From contig NZ_KQ130454.1 in the NCBI RefSeq assembly GCF_001046635.1, positions 69,501-133,500 of the forward strand: 64,000 nucleotides of DNA, given 5' to 3'. The notes under the pieces were generated by a model that was not told where the DNA came from, made no database searches, and saw only the letters and a list, made by a program, of their open reading frames with translations. Positions 36,514 to 45,829 of the stretch are shown piece by piece. How positions within the stretch are numbered: position 1 is the stretch's first letter; each line of letters begins with the position of its first letter. The DNA comes from Novosphingobium barchaimii LL02. GTDB lineage: Bacteria; Pseudomonadota; Alphaproteobacteria; Sphingomonadales; Sphingomonadaceae. The translations under genes were made by a program, and so were the position numbers.

Positions 36514-37260
36514 CTACCCCAGCGACAGCGCCCGCATCCCCCGTTCGCCGAGCCATCCTGCCTTGCACCGCCAGACTTGCTCGATCACTTCCGACCGTAG
36601 CGCGTGGGCCGGTTCCCCGTCTGCTGCCAGCCGCCCTTGGTCGAGGACGATCACGCGGTCGGCGAAGTTCATAGCCGTGGCCAGATCGTGCAGGACCAGC
36701 ACCACGCCCCGGCCCTTGCTGCCCTGCTCGCGAAAACGGCGCATCAGCGCGATCGCGTGACGCAGGTCCAGATTGGCCAGCGGTTCGTCGGCGAACAGCC
36801 ACGCCGGGCCGGTCGCCAATACCCTTGCCATTAACGCCCGCGCCCGTTCGCCGCCTGAAAGGCGCGAAATGCGGCGGTTGCGCAAGGCGCCCAAGTCCAT
36901 CGCCGCAATGGCCTCTTCAATAGCGTCCCTTCCCGCTTGCGCCCCAGCATCGCCCCAAGGCAGCCGGCCAAGCGAGACGAGCACCTCGACACTCACGTCC
37001 CAGGCGATTTCGGGTGACTGGGGCAAGTATCCAATACACCGCGCGCGCTCCTGAGCGGGGACGTTGCGCAACAGCCGGCCACCCAGCGTCACCAGTCCGC
37101 CATCCGCCGCGACCAGGCCGCCAAGGCAAGAAAGCAGCGTGGATTTCCCCGCACCGTTCGGCCCGCAGATCGCCGTCACCTCACCCTCGTGAAGCGACAA
37201 AGTCAGATCGGTAAGCCGGTCGGCAAGGCTGAGATTCACGCAGCCCAGTGTTGTGGTCAT
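36514..37260 (-). CDS. btuD: ABC transporter ATP-binding protein, B12 type
   Basis: 248 residues. Walker A GPNGAGKSTLL, signature RLSGGERARALMARVL and Walker B WLFADEPLANLD are all present. It resembles the BtuD/FhuC/FepC group. The start overlaps the permease stop by four bases (ATGA). As the last gene of a riboswitch-controlled btuB-btuF-btuC-btuD run it should power vitamin B12 import. The C-terminal part is of ordinary length. Confidence 0.9.
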   Translation of the reverse strand: MTTTLGCVNLSLADRLTDLTLSLHEGEVTAICGPNGAGKSTLLSCLGGLVAADGGLVTLGGRLLRNVPAQERARCIGYLPQSPEIAWDVSVEVLVSLGRLPWGDAGAQAGRDAIEEAIAAMDLGALRNRRISRLSGGERARALMARVLATGPAWLFADEPLANLDLRHAIALMRRFREQGSKGRGVVLVLHDLATAMNFADRVIVLDQGRLAADGEPAHALRSEVIEQVWRCKAGWLGERGMRALSLG

Positions 37261-38222
37261 GCCAGCCCCCGGCGCATGTCGAGCAGCAATTTGAGGAAAA
37301 ATGGCGCGCCAAGCAGGCTCAGGGCGATGCCCAGCCGCAATTCGCCGCCGCTAAGCGGCAGCATCCGGCACAGGCAATCGGCGACCAGCAGCAGCAGCGC
37401 GCCGGCAAGCGCGCTGGGCACCATCAGCGAGGACGGGCGCCGGTCGGTCAGCGGCCGCACCAGATGCGGCACCATCAGCCCGACGAAGCCGATCACGCCC
37501 GCGACCGCCACCGCCGCGCCAACCGCAAGCCCCACGCCCACGATCATCCGCGCTTGCAGCCGTCCCGGCTCCAGCCCCAGCGATCGTGCAGCCGCATCTC
37601 CCAGCGTCAGGGCATCCAGCCCGCGCCCGGCCGACATAAGTACGCCCACCCCGGCCAGGGTCAGCGGGGCAGCGATCCCCACTTCGCGCCATGACCGATC
37701 AGCCAGCGCGCCCATCAGCCAGGTCACAATCTCGCTCATCGCGAAAGGCGTGGGCGAAAGGCTGATCGCAAGGCTGGTCAACGCGCCCGCAAGGCTGGCG
37801 ATCATAAGGCCCGCCATGGTGAACAGCGCGACCCCGCCCTCCCGCCCGGCGATCAGTGCAAGTAGAGCCATCGCCCCGCCCGCGCCCACAAGGGCAAAGA
37901 CCGGCAACAGCCAGACCGAAGCCGCATAGCCCGTCCAGAAACTCAGCACCGCGCCCAGCGCAGCGCCGGGCGCGATGCCGAACAGGCCCGGATCGGCAAG
38001 CGGATTGCGTAGATACCCCTGCATCGCTGCCCCGGAAACACCCAGCCCCGCTCCGATTACCAGAGCCAGCGCGGCTCGCGGCAGGCGCAATTCGAACAGG
38101 ATCAACGCGGCATTGCGCGTAGTCGGTGCGATGGGATCAATCCACACCTGCCCCGCCAGCAGCGAAAGCGGCACGGCGACGACAAGCGCGGCGACGAGGA
38201 TCAGGATCAGTCGGCGGTTCAT
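37257..38222 (-). CDS. btuC: FecCD-type permease, B12 transport
   Basis: 321 residues from ATG 38222, which overlaps the stop of btuF as ATGA. About ten membrane helices and the FecCD blocks LRLPRAALALVIGAGLGVSG, GYLRNPLADPGLFGI and GFVGLMVPHLVRPL are visible. BtuC forms the inner-membrane channel for cobalamin. Genetic position between the binding protein and the ATPase is the usual operon order. Confidence 0.92.
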   Translation of the reverse strand: MNRRLILILVAALVVAVPLSLLAGQVWIDPIAPTTRNAALILFELRLPRAALALVIGAGLGVSGAAMQGYLRNPLADPGLFGIAPGAALGAVLSFWTGYAASVWLLPVFALVGAGGAMALLALIAGREGGVALFTMAGLMIASLAGALTSLAISLSPTPFAMSEIVTWLMGALADRSWREVGIAAPLTLAGVGVLMSAGRGLDALTLGDAAARSLGLEPGRLQARMIVGVGLAVGAAVAVAGVIGFVGLMVPHLVRPLTDRRPSSLMVPSALAGALLLLVADCLCRMLPLSGGELRLGIALSLLGAPFFLKLLLDMRRGLA

Positions 38223-39109
38223 GAGCGGGGCCTGGACGCGGTCGATGGGATATTCAATTCCCGGCGCACCTGAACCAGCCGGGCCAGCGCGCGCGGGATG
38301 GTCGGGCCGCCGCACCACAGCAGCGAACGGTCGAGCGGCGCGCGAGTCATTCCCTTGACCTGCGCGAGAGCGGGATGGCGCAGCATTCGGTCCTCTTCGG
38401 CGGCAGGCGAGCCTACGGTGAAGATCACGCGCGGCGGATCCGCGAGCACGCGCTCGAGCGGCAGAAAGTCCGCCTGCCCAAGCCCCCGCGCGGCGGCGGC
38501 ATTGGCGAAGCCCGAGCGGCGCATGAGGTCGACGATCAGCGTATCGTCCCCCGCAACGATGCCGCCCGATTCCCAAAGCAGCGCCGGGACCGGCCGTGTG
38601 CCGGCAGCCGGCGCTGCTTTGGCCATTGCAGCTTCGATGCGGTCGATCAGCGCTTCGCCAACCGACCGGTTGCCGGCCAGCGCCGCCAGGCTGCGTACTT
38701 GCGCCAGCGATCCGGCGACGTCGGAAGGGATCGGTTCCAGCACCACACGCATACCCATATCGCGCAGGGCCTGCACGGTCGTGGGCGCCATGAAGCTGCT
38801 GGCCACCACCACGTCGGGGGCCAAGGCGGCGATTTCCTCGACGGTGCCCGACGTGTCACCGAACCGGGCCGCTTCGGCAATGTCCATCGATGTCGCGGAA
38901 GGGTCGTGGCTATAATGCGAAATCGCCAGCAGCTGCCCCGGCGCTGCGACTTGCGCCAGTACCGCATCGGTGCAGGGGTTCAGCGAAACGATCCGGGGGT
39001 GCCCCGCATCGGCGATCGGAGCGTCATTTCCGCAACCCGAAAGCGCAAGGGCCGACATCAGGACCAGTACGCAGGATGAACGGCTGCCCCGCTTTTGAGC
39101 ATTGTGCAT
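38219..39109 (-). CDS. btuF: Periplasmic cobalamin-binding lipoprotein
   Basis: 296 residues from ATG 39109; a start at 39178 is possible but would run through the hairpin and the gap. A signal and lipobox-like sequence (LVLMSALALSGC) is followed by the BtuF/FecB-type fold: RIVSLNPCTDAVLAQVA, VEEIAALAPDVVVASSF, GMRVVLEPIPSD. It should deliver B12 to BtuC. The ribosome site is weak and lies against the right arm of the hairpin at 39115-39142, which may restrain its translation. Confidence 0.85.
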   Translation of the reverse strand: MHNAQKRGSRSSCVLVLMSALALSGCGNDAPIADAGHPRIVSLNPCTDAVLAQVAAPGQLLAISHYSHDPSATSMDIAEAARFGDTSGTVEEIAALAPDVVVASSFMAPTTVQALRDMGMRVVLEPIPSDVAGSLAQVRSLAALAGNRSVGEALIDRIEAAMAKAAPAAGTRPVPALLWESGGIVAGDDTLIVDLMRRSGFANAAAARGLGQADFLPLERVLADPPRVIFTVGSPAAEEDRMLRHPALAQVKGMTRAPLDRSLLWCGGPTIPRALARLVQVRRELNIPSTASRPRS

Positions 39110-39114
39110 AAACA

Positions 39115-39142
39115 CCAACCCCTTCCTTGCGGAAGGGGTTGG
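39115..39142 (-). terminator. Perfect hairpin between btuB and btuF
   Basis: 12-bp stem CCAACCCCTTCC / GGAAGGGGTTGG with loop TTGC. On the minus strand it lies 33 bases after the btuB stop and five bases before the btuF ATG, followed by TGTTT. It may end part of the btuB message, protect its 3' end or block btuF initiation. Confidence 0.6.
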
Positions 39143-39174
39143 TCCGGCCAGCCATGTCGCGACCGGGCGCCAGG

Positions 39175-40992
39175 TCACATCTTCACGCGAACGCCGGCAT
39201 AGGCGGAGCGGCCCGGCGTGCCGTAAGTGCGCACCACTTCATAATGTTCGTCGAACAGGTTCTCGATCCGGCCATAGATCTCGACGTTCTGCGTCACCGC
39301 GAAAGCGCCGCGCAGGCCGACGACGACGTTACCGCCGACGTACTGGCTGTTGGCGGCGTCATCATAGCGGCCGCCGCCCACGCGCAGGTCTGCGCCCAGC
39401 TTCAGGCCCACTTCCCAAGCCTTGTCGAGGCTGGCGTAGAGGTTGGTCTTCGGGCGGCGCGCAAGCTGCGCGCCGGTCAGCTCGTTGGTGGCATCGAGAT
39501 ATGTGGCAGCAAGATTGACGTCGAAACCCTGCCAGTTCGCCACCTGCATTCCCAGTTCCAGGCCCTGCGCCCGCGCGCGGCCGACGTTGTAGTAATTGAA
39601 CTGAGTGAGGTCGTAATCGATCAGGTTCTTCGTCTTGCGATCGAAATAGGTCAGCGTGAAGCGGCCCGTGCCGCCCGCGAAGGGCTGTTCGACCCCCGCG
39701 TCCCAGCTCTTGGACGTCTCTGCATCAAGCGCACGGAAACCGGCATTGGTGTAAAGCTGGTAGAGCGAGGGCGCCTTGAACCCTTCGCCGTAGCTGGCGC
39801 GCAGGATGGGCGCTTCGTCGCCCGAACCGATCACCCAGGCACCGTTGGCCGCGAAGGTGGTCTTGTGGCCAAAATCCTCATGATCGTCATAGCGCAAGCC
39901 GCCGTTCAGCGTCAGGCCCGCCAGTGGGCGCAGCGTCAGATTGCCATAATAGCTGTCGATCGAGGTATCGTCGTTTGAACCGTAATTGTCCGAAAACTTC
40001 TGCTTTTCCGTCTCCGCGCCCAGTTGCACGCTGGCCATTTCGACCGGCGCGAACAGTACCTGACCCTCGAAGCGCTCGGTGCGGCCTTTGGTCTGGTAGG
40101 GGCCGAACACGGCGTCATCGGAAATCCGCTTGGTGTCGTTGATGCCGTAGCCCACGCGGGCCGAAAGGCGGTCGTCGAGGCCGGAGTAGCGCAGATTGGC
40201 ATAGCCCAGCGTATCGCGCTTGAGGCCCACGTTCAGCGCATCGGCACCGGTGTTGTCGTAGTCGTAATTGGCCTTGGTGTAGAAGCCCCCCGCATCCACC
40301 GAAAGGCCCTGCGCCAGCTCGACGTCGGCGCGTGCATTGGCGCTCTTGCTTTCGAAGCCGTCCTTTTCGGTAGCGCCCCGGTCCTCGTCGAAGGCCGAGA
40401 AGCCATCACCCTTCAGCCAGTTGCCGCCCAGCGTCAGGCCTACCGGGCCGACAAGGCCGGCGGCCGATGCGCTCACCTGCTTGCGGTCGCGCCAGCCGTA
40501 TTCGGCCTGGGCGCGCGCGGTCCACTGTTCGGTCGGACGGGCGGTGATGAAGTTGATGACACCGCCTATGGCGCGGCTGCCCCACAACACGCCCGACGAT
40601 CCGCGCACGACCTCGACGCGGTCGAACTGGCCGATGGTGAGCGCGCCGAAATCGAAGCCTCCGCCTACGTCGCCCGGATCGTTGATGCGCACGCCGTCGA
40701 TCAGGACAAGGCTCTGCGCGTTTTCGGCGCCGCGGATGAACACGCTGGAAGGCTGGCCGAAGCCGCCGGACTGAACGGTCGACACACCGGGGATGCGAGC
40801 CAGAACATCGGTCGCGGTGGTCGCCTGGGTGCGCTCGATCTCGGCGCGGGTGACGACGGTGACCGACTGGCCGATCTGCGTGATGGGCGTGGGCTGGCGA
40901 GTGGCGGTGACGACGATCCCATCCGACGCGTCCTGCGCCATGGCAGGCGCGCTGACGGCAAGCGCCGAACCGATCAGAAACATATACTTCAT
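39175..40992 (-). CDS. btuB: BtuB-like TonB-dependent vitamin B12 receptor
   Basis: 605 residues, the usual BtuB length. Signal peptide MKYMFLIGSALAVSAPAMA, TonB box GIVVTATRQ, plug blocks DVLARIPGVSTVQ, SSVFIRGAENAQSLVLIDGVR and EVVRGSSGVLWGSRAIGGV, and a barrel ending RSAYAGVRVKM. GGAGG is placed nine bases upstream of the ATG. A cobalamin riboswitch precedes it, which fixes the substrate as B12 or a related corrinoid. It is the first gene of the uptake run. Confidence 0.94.
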   Translation of the reverse strand: MKYMFLIGSALAVSAPAMAQDASDGIVVTATRQPTPITQIGQSVTVVTRAEIERTQATTATDVLARIPGVSTVQSGGFGQPSSVFIRGAENAQSLVLIDGVRINDPGDVGGGFDFGALTIGQFDRVEVVRGSSGVLWGSRAIGGVINFITARPTEQWTARAQAEYGWRDRKQVSASAAGLVGPVGLTLGGNWLKGDGFSAFDEDRGATEKDGFESKSANARADVELAQGLSVDAGGFYTKANYDYDNTGADALNVGLKRDTLGYANLRYSGLDDRLSARVGYGINDTKRISDDAVFGPYQTKGRTERFEGQVLFAPVEMASVQLGAETEKQKFSDNYGSNDDTSIDSYYGNLTLRPLAGLTLNGGLRYDDHEDFGHKTTFAANGAWVIGSGDEAPILRASYGEGFKAPSLYQLYTNAGFRALDAETSKSWDAGVEQPFAGGTGRFTLTYFDRKTKNLIDYDLTQFNYYNVGRARAQGLELGMQVANWQGFDVNLAATYLDATNELTGAQLARRPKTNLYASLDKAWEVGLKLGADLRVGGGRYDDAANSQYVGGNVVVGLRGAFAVTQNVEIYGRIENLFDEHYEVVRTYGTPGRSAYAGVRVKM

Positions 40993-41111
40993 TGTTTTCC
41001 TCCGAACCTTGAACGTTTTCGCCGTTCTTGGCGGAGGCTCCGCGCACCCTTCCTCATGGCACGCGATGCTCGCTGCACCCGGAACACCCCGTCCGGATAC
41101 GGAACGACCGT

Positions 41112-41275
41112 CCTGGGCAGGTCTCCTGGCTCCCGGATCATCGCCTGCCCCCGCCTTCCCAGCGCATCCCCATTCAGGAACGGCGGCCAGTGGCGCGTGT
41201 GGAGACAGGCTCTCCGGTCACAGTTGCGGGGGCAGCGCCGGCAGTTTCGGCCGGCTTCCCTCTTAGGCCCGTATG
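41112..41275 (-). promoter_or_regulatory. Cobalamin (B12) riboswitch upstream of btuB
   Basis: On the minus strand the conserved parts are in order: GGGAAGCC near 41255, GGCGCTGCC, GCCCCCGCAACTGTGA (41218-41233), GCCACTGG, GGGAAGGCG and the B12 box AGCCAGGAGACCTGCC (41116-41131). It ends about 120 bases before the btuB start. Binding of adenosylcobalamin is expected to lower expression. Exact outer limits are estimated. Confidence 0.93.
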
Positions 41276-41533
41276 TGCGGGCACCCATGACGTAGCCGCG
41301 CCGATAAGGCCGCGCCGCGCCCTTGGCAAGCACGCGTATCCGCGATGAATTCTTAAGCTCTTAAGCGTAAAGACACAGCCTGTACCGCAACGGGACGGCG
41401 ACGAATGTCAGGGTGCGCCAACCGGAATTGTCGGTAAGGCCCGGTGCTGCAGAATTGCGCCTCCTTTTTTGAATATAGGACTCGAGTGCTTCCACCCCTT
41501 GCCCCTTTCGCATCTGACGCTGCTTCGGCGGCC

Positions 41534-42697
41534 ATGAGCGGATTCCCGGCAGAGGAAGCGTTCGAACGCCCGCGTGATTTCACTGGCCGCTATTCAAGGC
41601 GTGCGCGCGGCGTCGGTCGACACCCGATCAAGCTGAGGCGGCGCTGGACGCTGGGCGTCGCCGTATTCGCCGCCGTGGCGCTGCCTGCCTTCGCCGAACC
41701 CAACGGGCTTGGCGGCGGATGGGACCGCTTCTCGATCGCCGATGCCGGGACGCAGGAACCCTCGGTCCTGCCCATGCCCTTCGAGCAATCGGGCGCAAGT
41801 TTTCCCGGCTCGGCCTTCTACTACCTCGACACCGACGCGGCCCCCCTGCGCATAGGCGAAGGCATCCGCTCGGACGCCGACGACACCGTTTCCGGCCCGA
41901 CCCTCGGAGCCGGGCCGACCGCGCGGGCGCTCGATGTACTGGGGCGCATCGACAATTCCGGTGTGGACAGGAGCCGCGCGCTTCAATGCCTGACAGCCGC
42001 GATCTATTATGAAGCCGCCAGCGAACCCGACGCCGGGCAGCGCGCCGTGGCGCAGGTCGTCCTGAACCGCGTTGCTCACCCGGCCTATCCCAAGAGCGTC
42101 TGCGGCGTCGTCTATGAAGGCTCGGAACGGCCGACCGGCTGCCAGTTCTCATTCACCTGCGACGGCGCCCTCGCCCGCCGCCCGCAGGCCATGTTCTGGG
42201 ACCGCGCCGAAAACGTCGCGCGCCAGGCCCTGTCGGGCTATGTCTACGCCCCGGTCGGCCTCGCTACGCATTATCATACGGTTCAGGTCAGCCCTTACTG
42301 GGCGCCCAGCCTCAATTATCTCGGCACCATCGGCGCTCACCGGTTCTACAGCATGCGCGGCGCCGCCGGAGCCCCAGCCACTTTCCGCTATGCCTATTTC
42401 GGCGGCGAACCGATGGCCGCTCCCCATCGCCGCGACGACAGTTCCGGCGCAGCAGCGGCCGCGGCCGCGCTCGACCCGCTGGCAGTGCAGCGCGCCTTCG
42501 GCCTGACCGCGGAACCCGCCGTCGCAAAGGAAGCGCCTGCCGCGCAGGCTGCGCCCACCATGGTCCCCGTCTATTCCTCGCAAGTCGAGGATCGCGGCGG
42601 CGACTCTCTCTATCGCGCAAAGAACCTGCCAGGCTCGCAAGGCATCAAGGCGGAGTACGCCAACTCAGGCCGTTGGATCGCAAATCCCGGCAACTGA
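41534..42697 (+). CDS. SleB-type cell-wall hydrolase
   Basis: 387 residues if begun at ATG 41534; the frame is open to 41444 (GTG at 41486 also possible), so the start is uncertain. A basic stretch and a membrane or signal segment (RRRWTLGVAVFAAVALPAFA) precede a linker and the Hydrolase_2 domain: CLTAAIYYEAASEPDAGQRAVA (in part), VVLNRVAHPAYPKSVCGVV and GCQFSFTCDG. The glutamate in YYEA is the likely catalytic residue. These enzymes act on peptidoglycan. The C-terminal 90 residues are Ala/Pro-rich. It is divergent from btuB and its riboswitch. Confidence 0.88.
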   Translation: MSGFPAEEAFERPRDFTGRYSRRARGVGRHPIKLRRRWTLGVAVFAAVALPAFAEPNGLGGGWDRFSIADAGTQEPSVLPMPFEQSGASFPGSAFYYLDTDAAPLRIGEGIRSDADDTVSGPTLGAGPTARALDVLGRIDNSGVDRSRALQCLTAAIYYEAASEPDAGQRAVAQVVLNRVAHPAYPKSVCGVVYEGSERPTGCQFSFTCDGALARRPQAMFWDRAENVARQALSGYVYAPVGLATHYHTVQVSPYWAPSLNYLGTIGAHRFYSMRGAAGAPATFRYAYFGGEPMAAPHRRDDSSGAAAAAAALDPLAVQRAFGLTAEPAVAKEAPAAQAAPTMVPVYSSQVEDRGGDSLYRAKNLPGSQGIKAEYANSGRWIANPGN

Positions 42698-42870
42698 GGT
42701 GTCAATTTGCAGTTCGATTGGTTATCAATTGATTGCAAAGGATTAGCCAAGGAAATGCCCCTAGGGGCGACGGTCAAGGTTTCGGAAACCAAGTCCTCTC
42801 ATGATGGATTAGCGCCTGATCGGATAGAATGGGCGCAAGCAACGACCACAAGACAAAAGGCCTACAGCAC

Positions 42871-43233
42871 ATGACCATCCGTTTTGCCGCCGCCTTTGGC
42901 GGGACTACTCCGGCCATTGCGCGATCCCTGTGCCTGGGCGCCCCTCTCGGCGCGGTCAACGACAACATCCCCAGCAGCGGGCCGGTGCTGCGCACCGTAT
43001 CGAGCGACACGGCGAGCGCTGCCGAAGCGGCCTGGTCCGAAATCGACGCCGCACTGGCCGCCGCGCTGATGCATTTCGCCCGTCACGGCCTTTCCGCCGC
43101 CAGCCGCGCTCGCACCGAAGCCGAGACCGCCCATGCCTCGGGCGATGTCAGCGCCAGCGCGCACTGGCTTGAGATCTGCCGACAGCTCGATCGCCGCATG
43201 GCCGCCGCCGCAACGCGCCGCCTTCAGGCATGA
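42871..43233 (+). CDS. Small protein of unknown function
   Basis: 120 residues from ATG 42871. No signal peptide or membrane segment; the protein is mostly helical and alanine-rich (AAEAAWSEIDAALAAALMHF, WLEICRQLDRRMAAAATRR). The N-terminus IRFAAAFGGTTPAIARSLCL is less hydrophobic than a real signal. It is probably cytoplasmic. I know no family for it; codon use resembles its neighbours, so it is likely translated. Confidence 0.6.
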   Translation: MTIRFAAAFGGTTPAIARSLCLGAPLGAVNDNIPSSGPVLRTVSSDTASAAEAAWSEIDAALAAALMHFARHGLSAASRARTEAETAHASGDVSASAHWLEICRQLDRRMAAAATRRLQA

Positions 43234-44614
<1,381 letters not shown>

Positions 44615-44625
44615 AAATCTCACCG

Positions 44626-44670
44626 GCCCGCGCGGTCTGGCCCTGTCAAGGTGGCCAGTATCGCGCGGGC
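44626..44670 (+). other. Large stem-loop between mdh and sucD
   Basis: GCCCGCGCG (44626-44634) pairs with CGCGCGGGC (44662-44670), and TGGCC (44638-44642) with GGCCA (44653-44657). It begins 12 bases after the mdh stop and has no T tract, so it may be a processing or stability element rather than a terminator. Confidence 0.55.
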
Positions 44671-44740
44671 TGAATAGTTTCTTGAAAACGCGGCAGGCCA
44701 CGGCCGTCAGCCTTTTCACGATCAGGAACAGGAAAAACCG

Positions 44741-45631
44741 ATGTCCATTCTCATCGACAAGAATACCAAGGTCATCACCCAGGGCATGACCGGCGCGACC
44801 GGCACTTTCCACACCGAGCAGGCTCTCGCCTACGGCACGCAGATGGTCGGCGGCGTCACCCCCGGCAAGGGCGGCACGACGCATATCGGTCTGCCCAACT
44901 TCAACACCGTCGCCGAAGCCAAGGCTTCGACCGGTGCGACCGCATCGTGCATTTACGTTCCGCCGCCGTTCGCCGCCGACTCGATCCTTGAGGCGATCGA
45001 CGCCGAGATGGAACTGATCGTGTGCATCACCGAGGGCATTCCCGTCCTCGACATGGTTCGCGTCAAGCGCGCCCTTTCGGGCTCGAAGTCGCGCCTTATC
45101 GGCCCGAACTGCCCCGGCGTCCTGACCCCCGGCGAATGCAAGATCGGCATCATGCCCGGTTCGATCTTCTCCAAGGGTTCGGTCGGCGTTGTGTCGCGTT
45201 CAGGCACGCTCACCTATGAGGCGGTCTTCCAGACGACCAACGCAGGTCTGGGTCAGACCACCGCAGTCGGCATCGGCGGCGACCCGGTCAACGGCACCAA
45301 CTTCATCGACGTGCTGGAACTGTTCCTGGCCGACGAAGCCACCCAGTCGATCATCATGATCGGCGAAATCGGCGGTTCGGCTGAAGAAGAAGCGGCTCAG
45401 TTCCTCAAGGACGAAGCCAAGCGCGGCCGCAAGAAGCCCATGGCAGGCTTCATCGCCGGCCGCACGGCGCCTCCGGGCCGCCGCATGGGCCACGCCGGCG
45501 CCATCGTTTCGGGCGGCCAGGGCGGCGCCGAAGACAAGATCGCAGCCATGGAAGAAGCCGGCATCAAGGTGTCGTCCTCGCCGTCGCTGCTGGGTGAGAC
45601 CCTTGTGGAACGCCTGAAGGAACTCGCCTGA
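44741..45631 (+). CDS. sucD: Succinyl-CoA ligase alpha subunit
   Basis: 296 residues. The CoA-binding blocks [16 protein letters not shown] and [12 protein letters not shown] and the phosphohistidine motif [14 protein letters not shown] are clear. The enzyme makes ATP or GTP from succinyl-CoA together with the beta subunit SucC. No sucC is in the window, although sucC usually lies just before sucD; it must be encoded elsewhere. Confidence 0.97.
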   Translation: MSILIDKNTKVITQGMTGATGTFHTEQALAYGTQMVGGVTPGKGGTTHIGLPNFNTVAEAKASTGATASCIYVPPPFAADSILEAIDAEMELIVCITEGIPVLDMVRVKRALSGSKSRLIGPNCPGVLTPGECKIGIMPGSIFSKGSVGVVSRSGTLTYEAVFQTTNAGLGQTTAVGIGGDPVNGTNFIDVLELFLADEATQSIIMIGEIGGSAEEEAAQFLKDEAKRGRKKPMAGFIAGRTAPPGRRMGHAGAIVSGGQGGAEDKIAAMEEAGIKVSSSPSLLGETLVERLKELA

Positions 45632-45646
45632 TCTGATACTGCCCGT

Positions 45647-45680
45647 GCAGCGGCATGGTTCTTCGGAACTTCGCCGCTGC
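45647..45680 (+). other. Hairpin and short direct repeat between sucD and sucA
   Basis: GCAGCGGC (45647-45654) pairs with GCCGCTGC (45673-45680), 15 bases after the sucD stop. The same gap holds two copies of GGCATTTCGG at 45705-45714 and 45736-45745. No T tract; the meaning is unclear. Confidence 0.45.
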
Positions 45681-45829
45681 CGGGTGCTTACCATGACGCG
45701 CCGGGGCATTTCGGTCCCTCGCGCCACTACCGAGCGGCATTTCGGCCCTCCTCCCCGGGAACCGTCAGCGCCGCGAACACACAGACAACGCCGGGACACC
45801 TGTGTCCGGCGTGGTGATAGGTGATTCCT

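Noticed and set aside
39115-39142. The 12-bp palindrome as an attachment site or mobile-element end
   Set aside because: It sits between btuB and btuF in a normal B12 operon with no flanking repeats or integrase.
42700-42745. TTTGCA...TGCAAA arms after the SleB-type gene as a regulatory hairpin
   Set aside because: Short arms in an A/T-rich stretch; too likely by chance.
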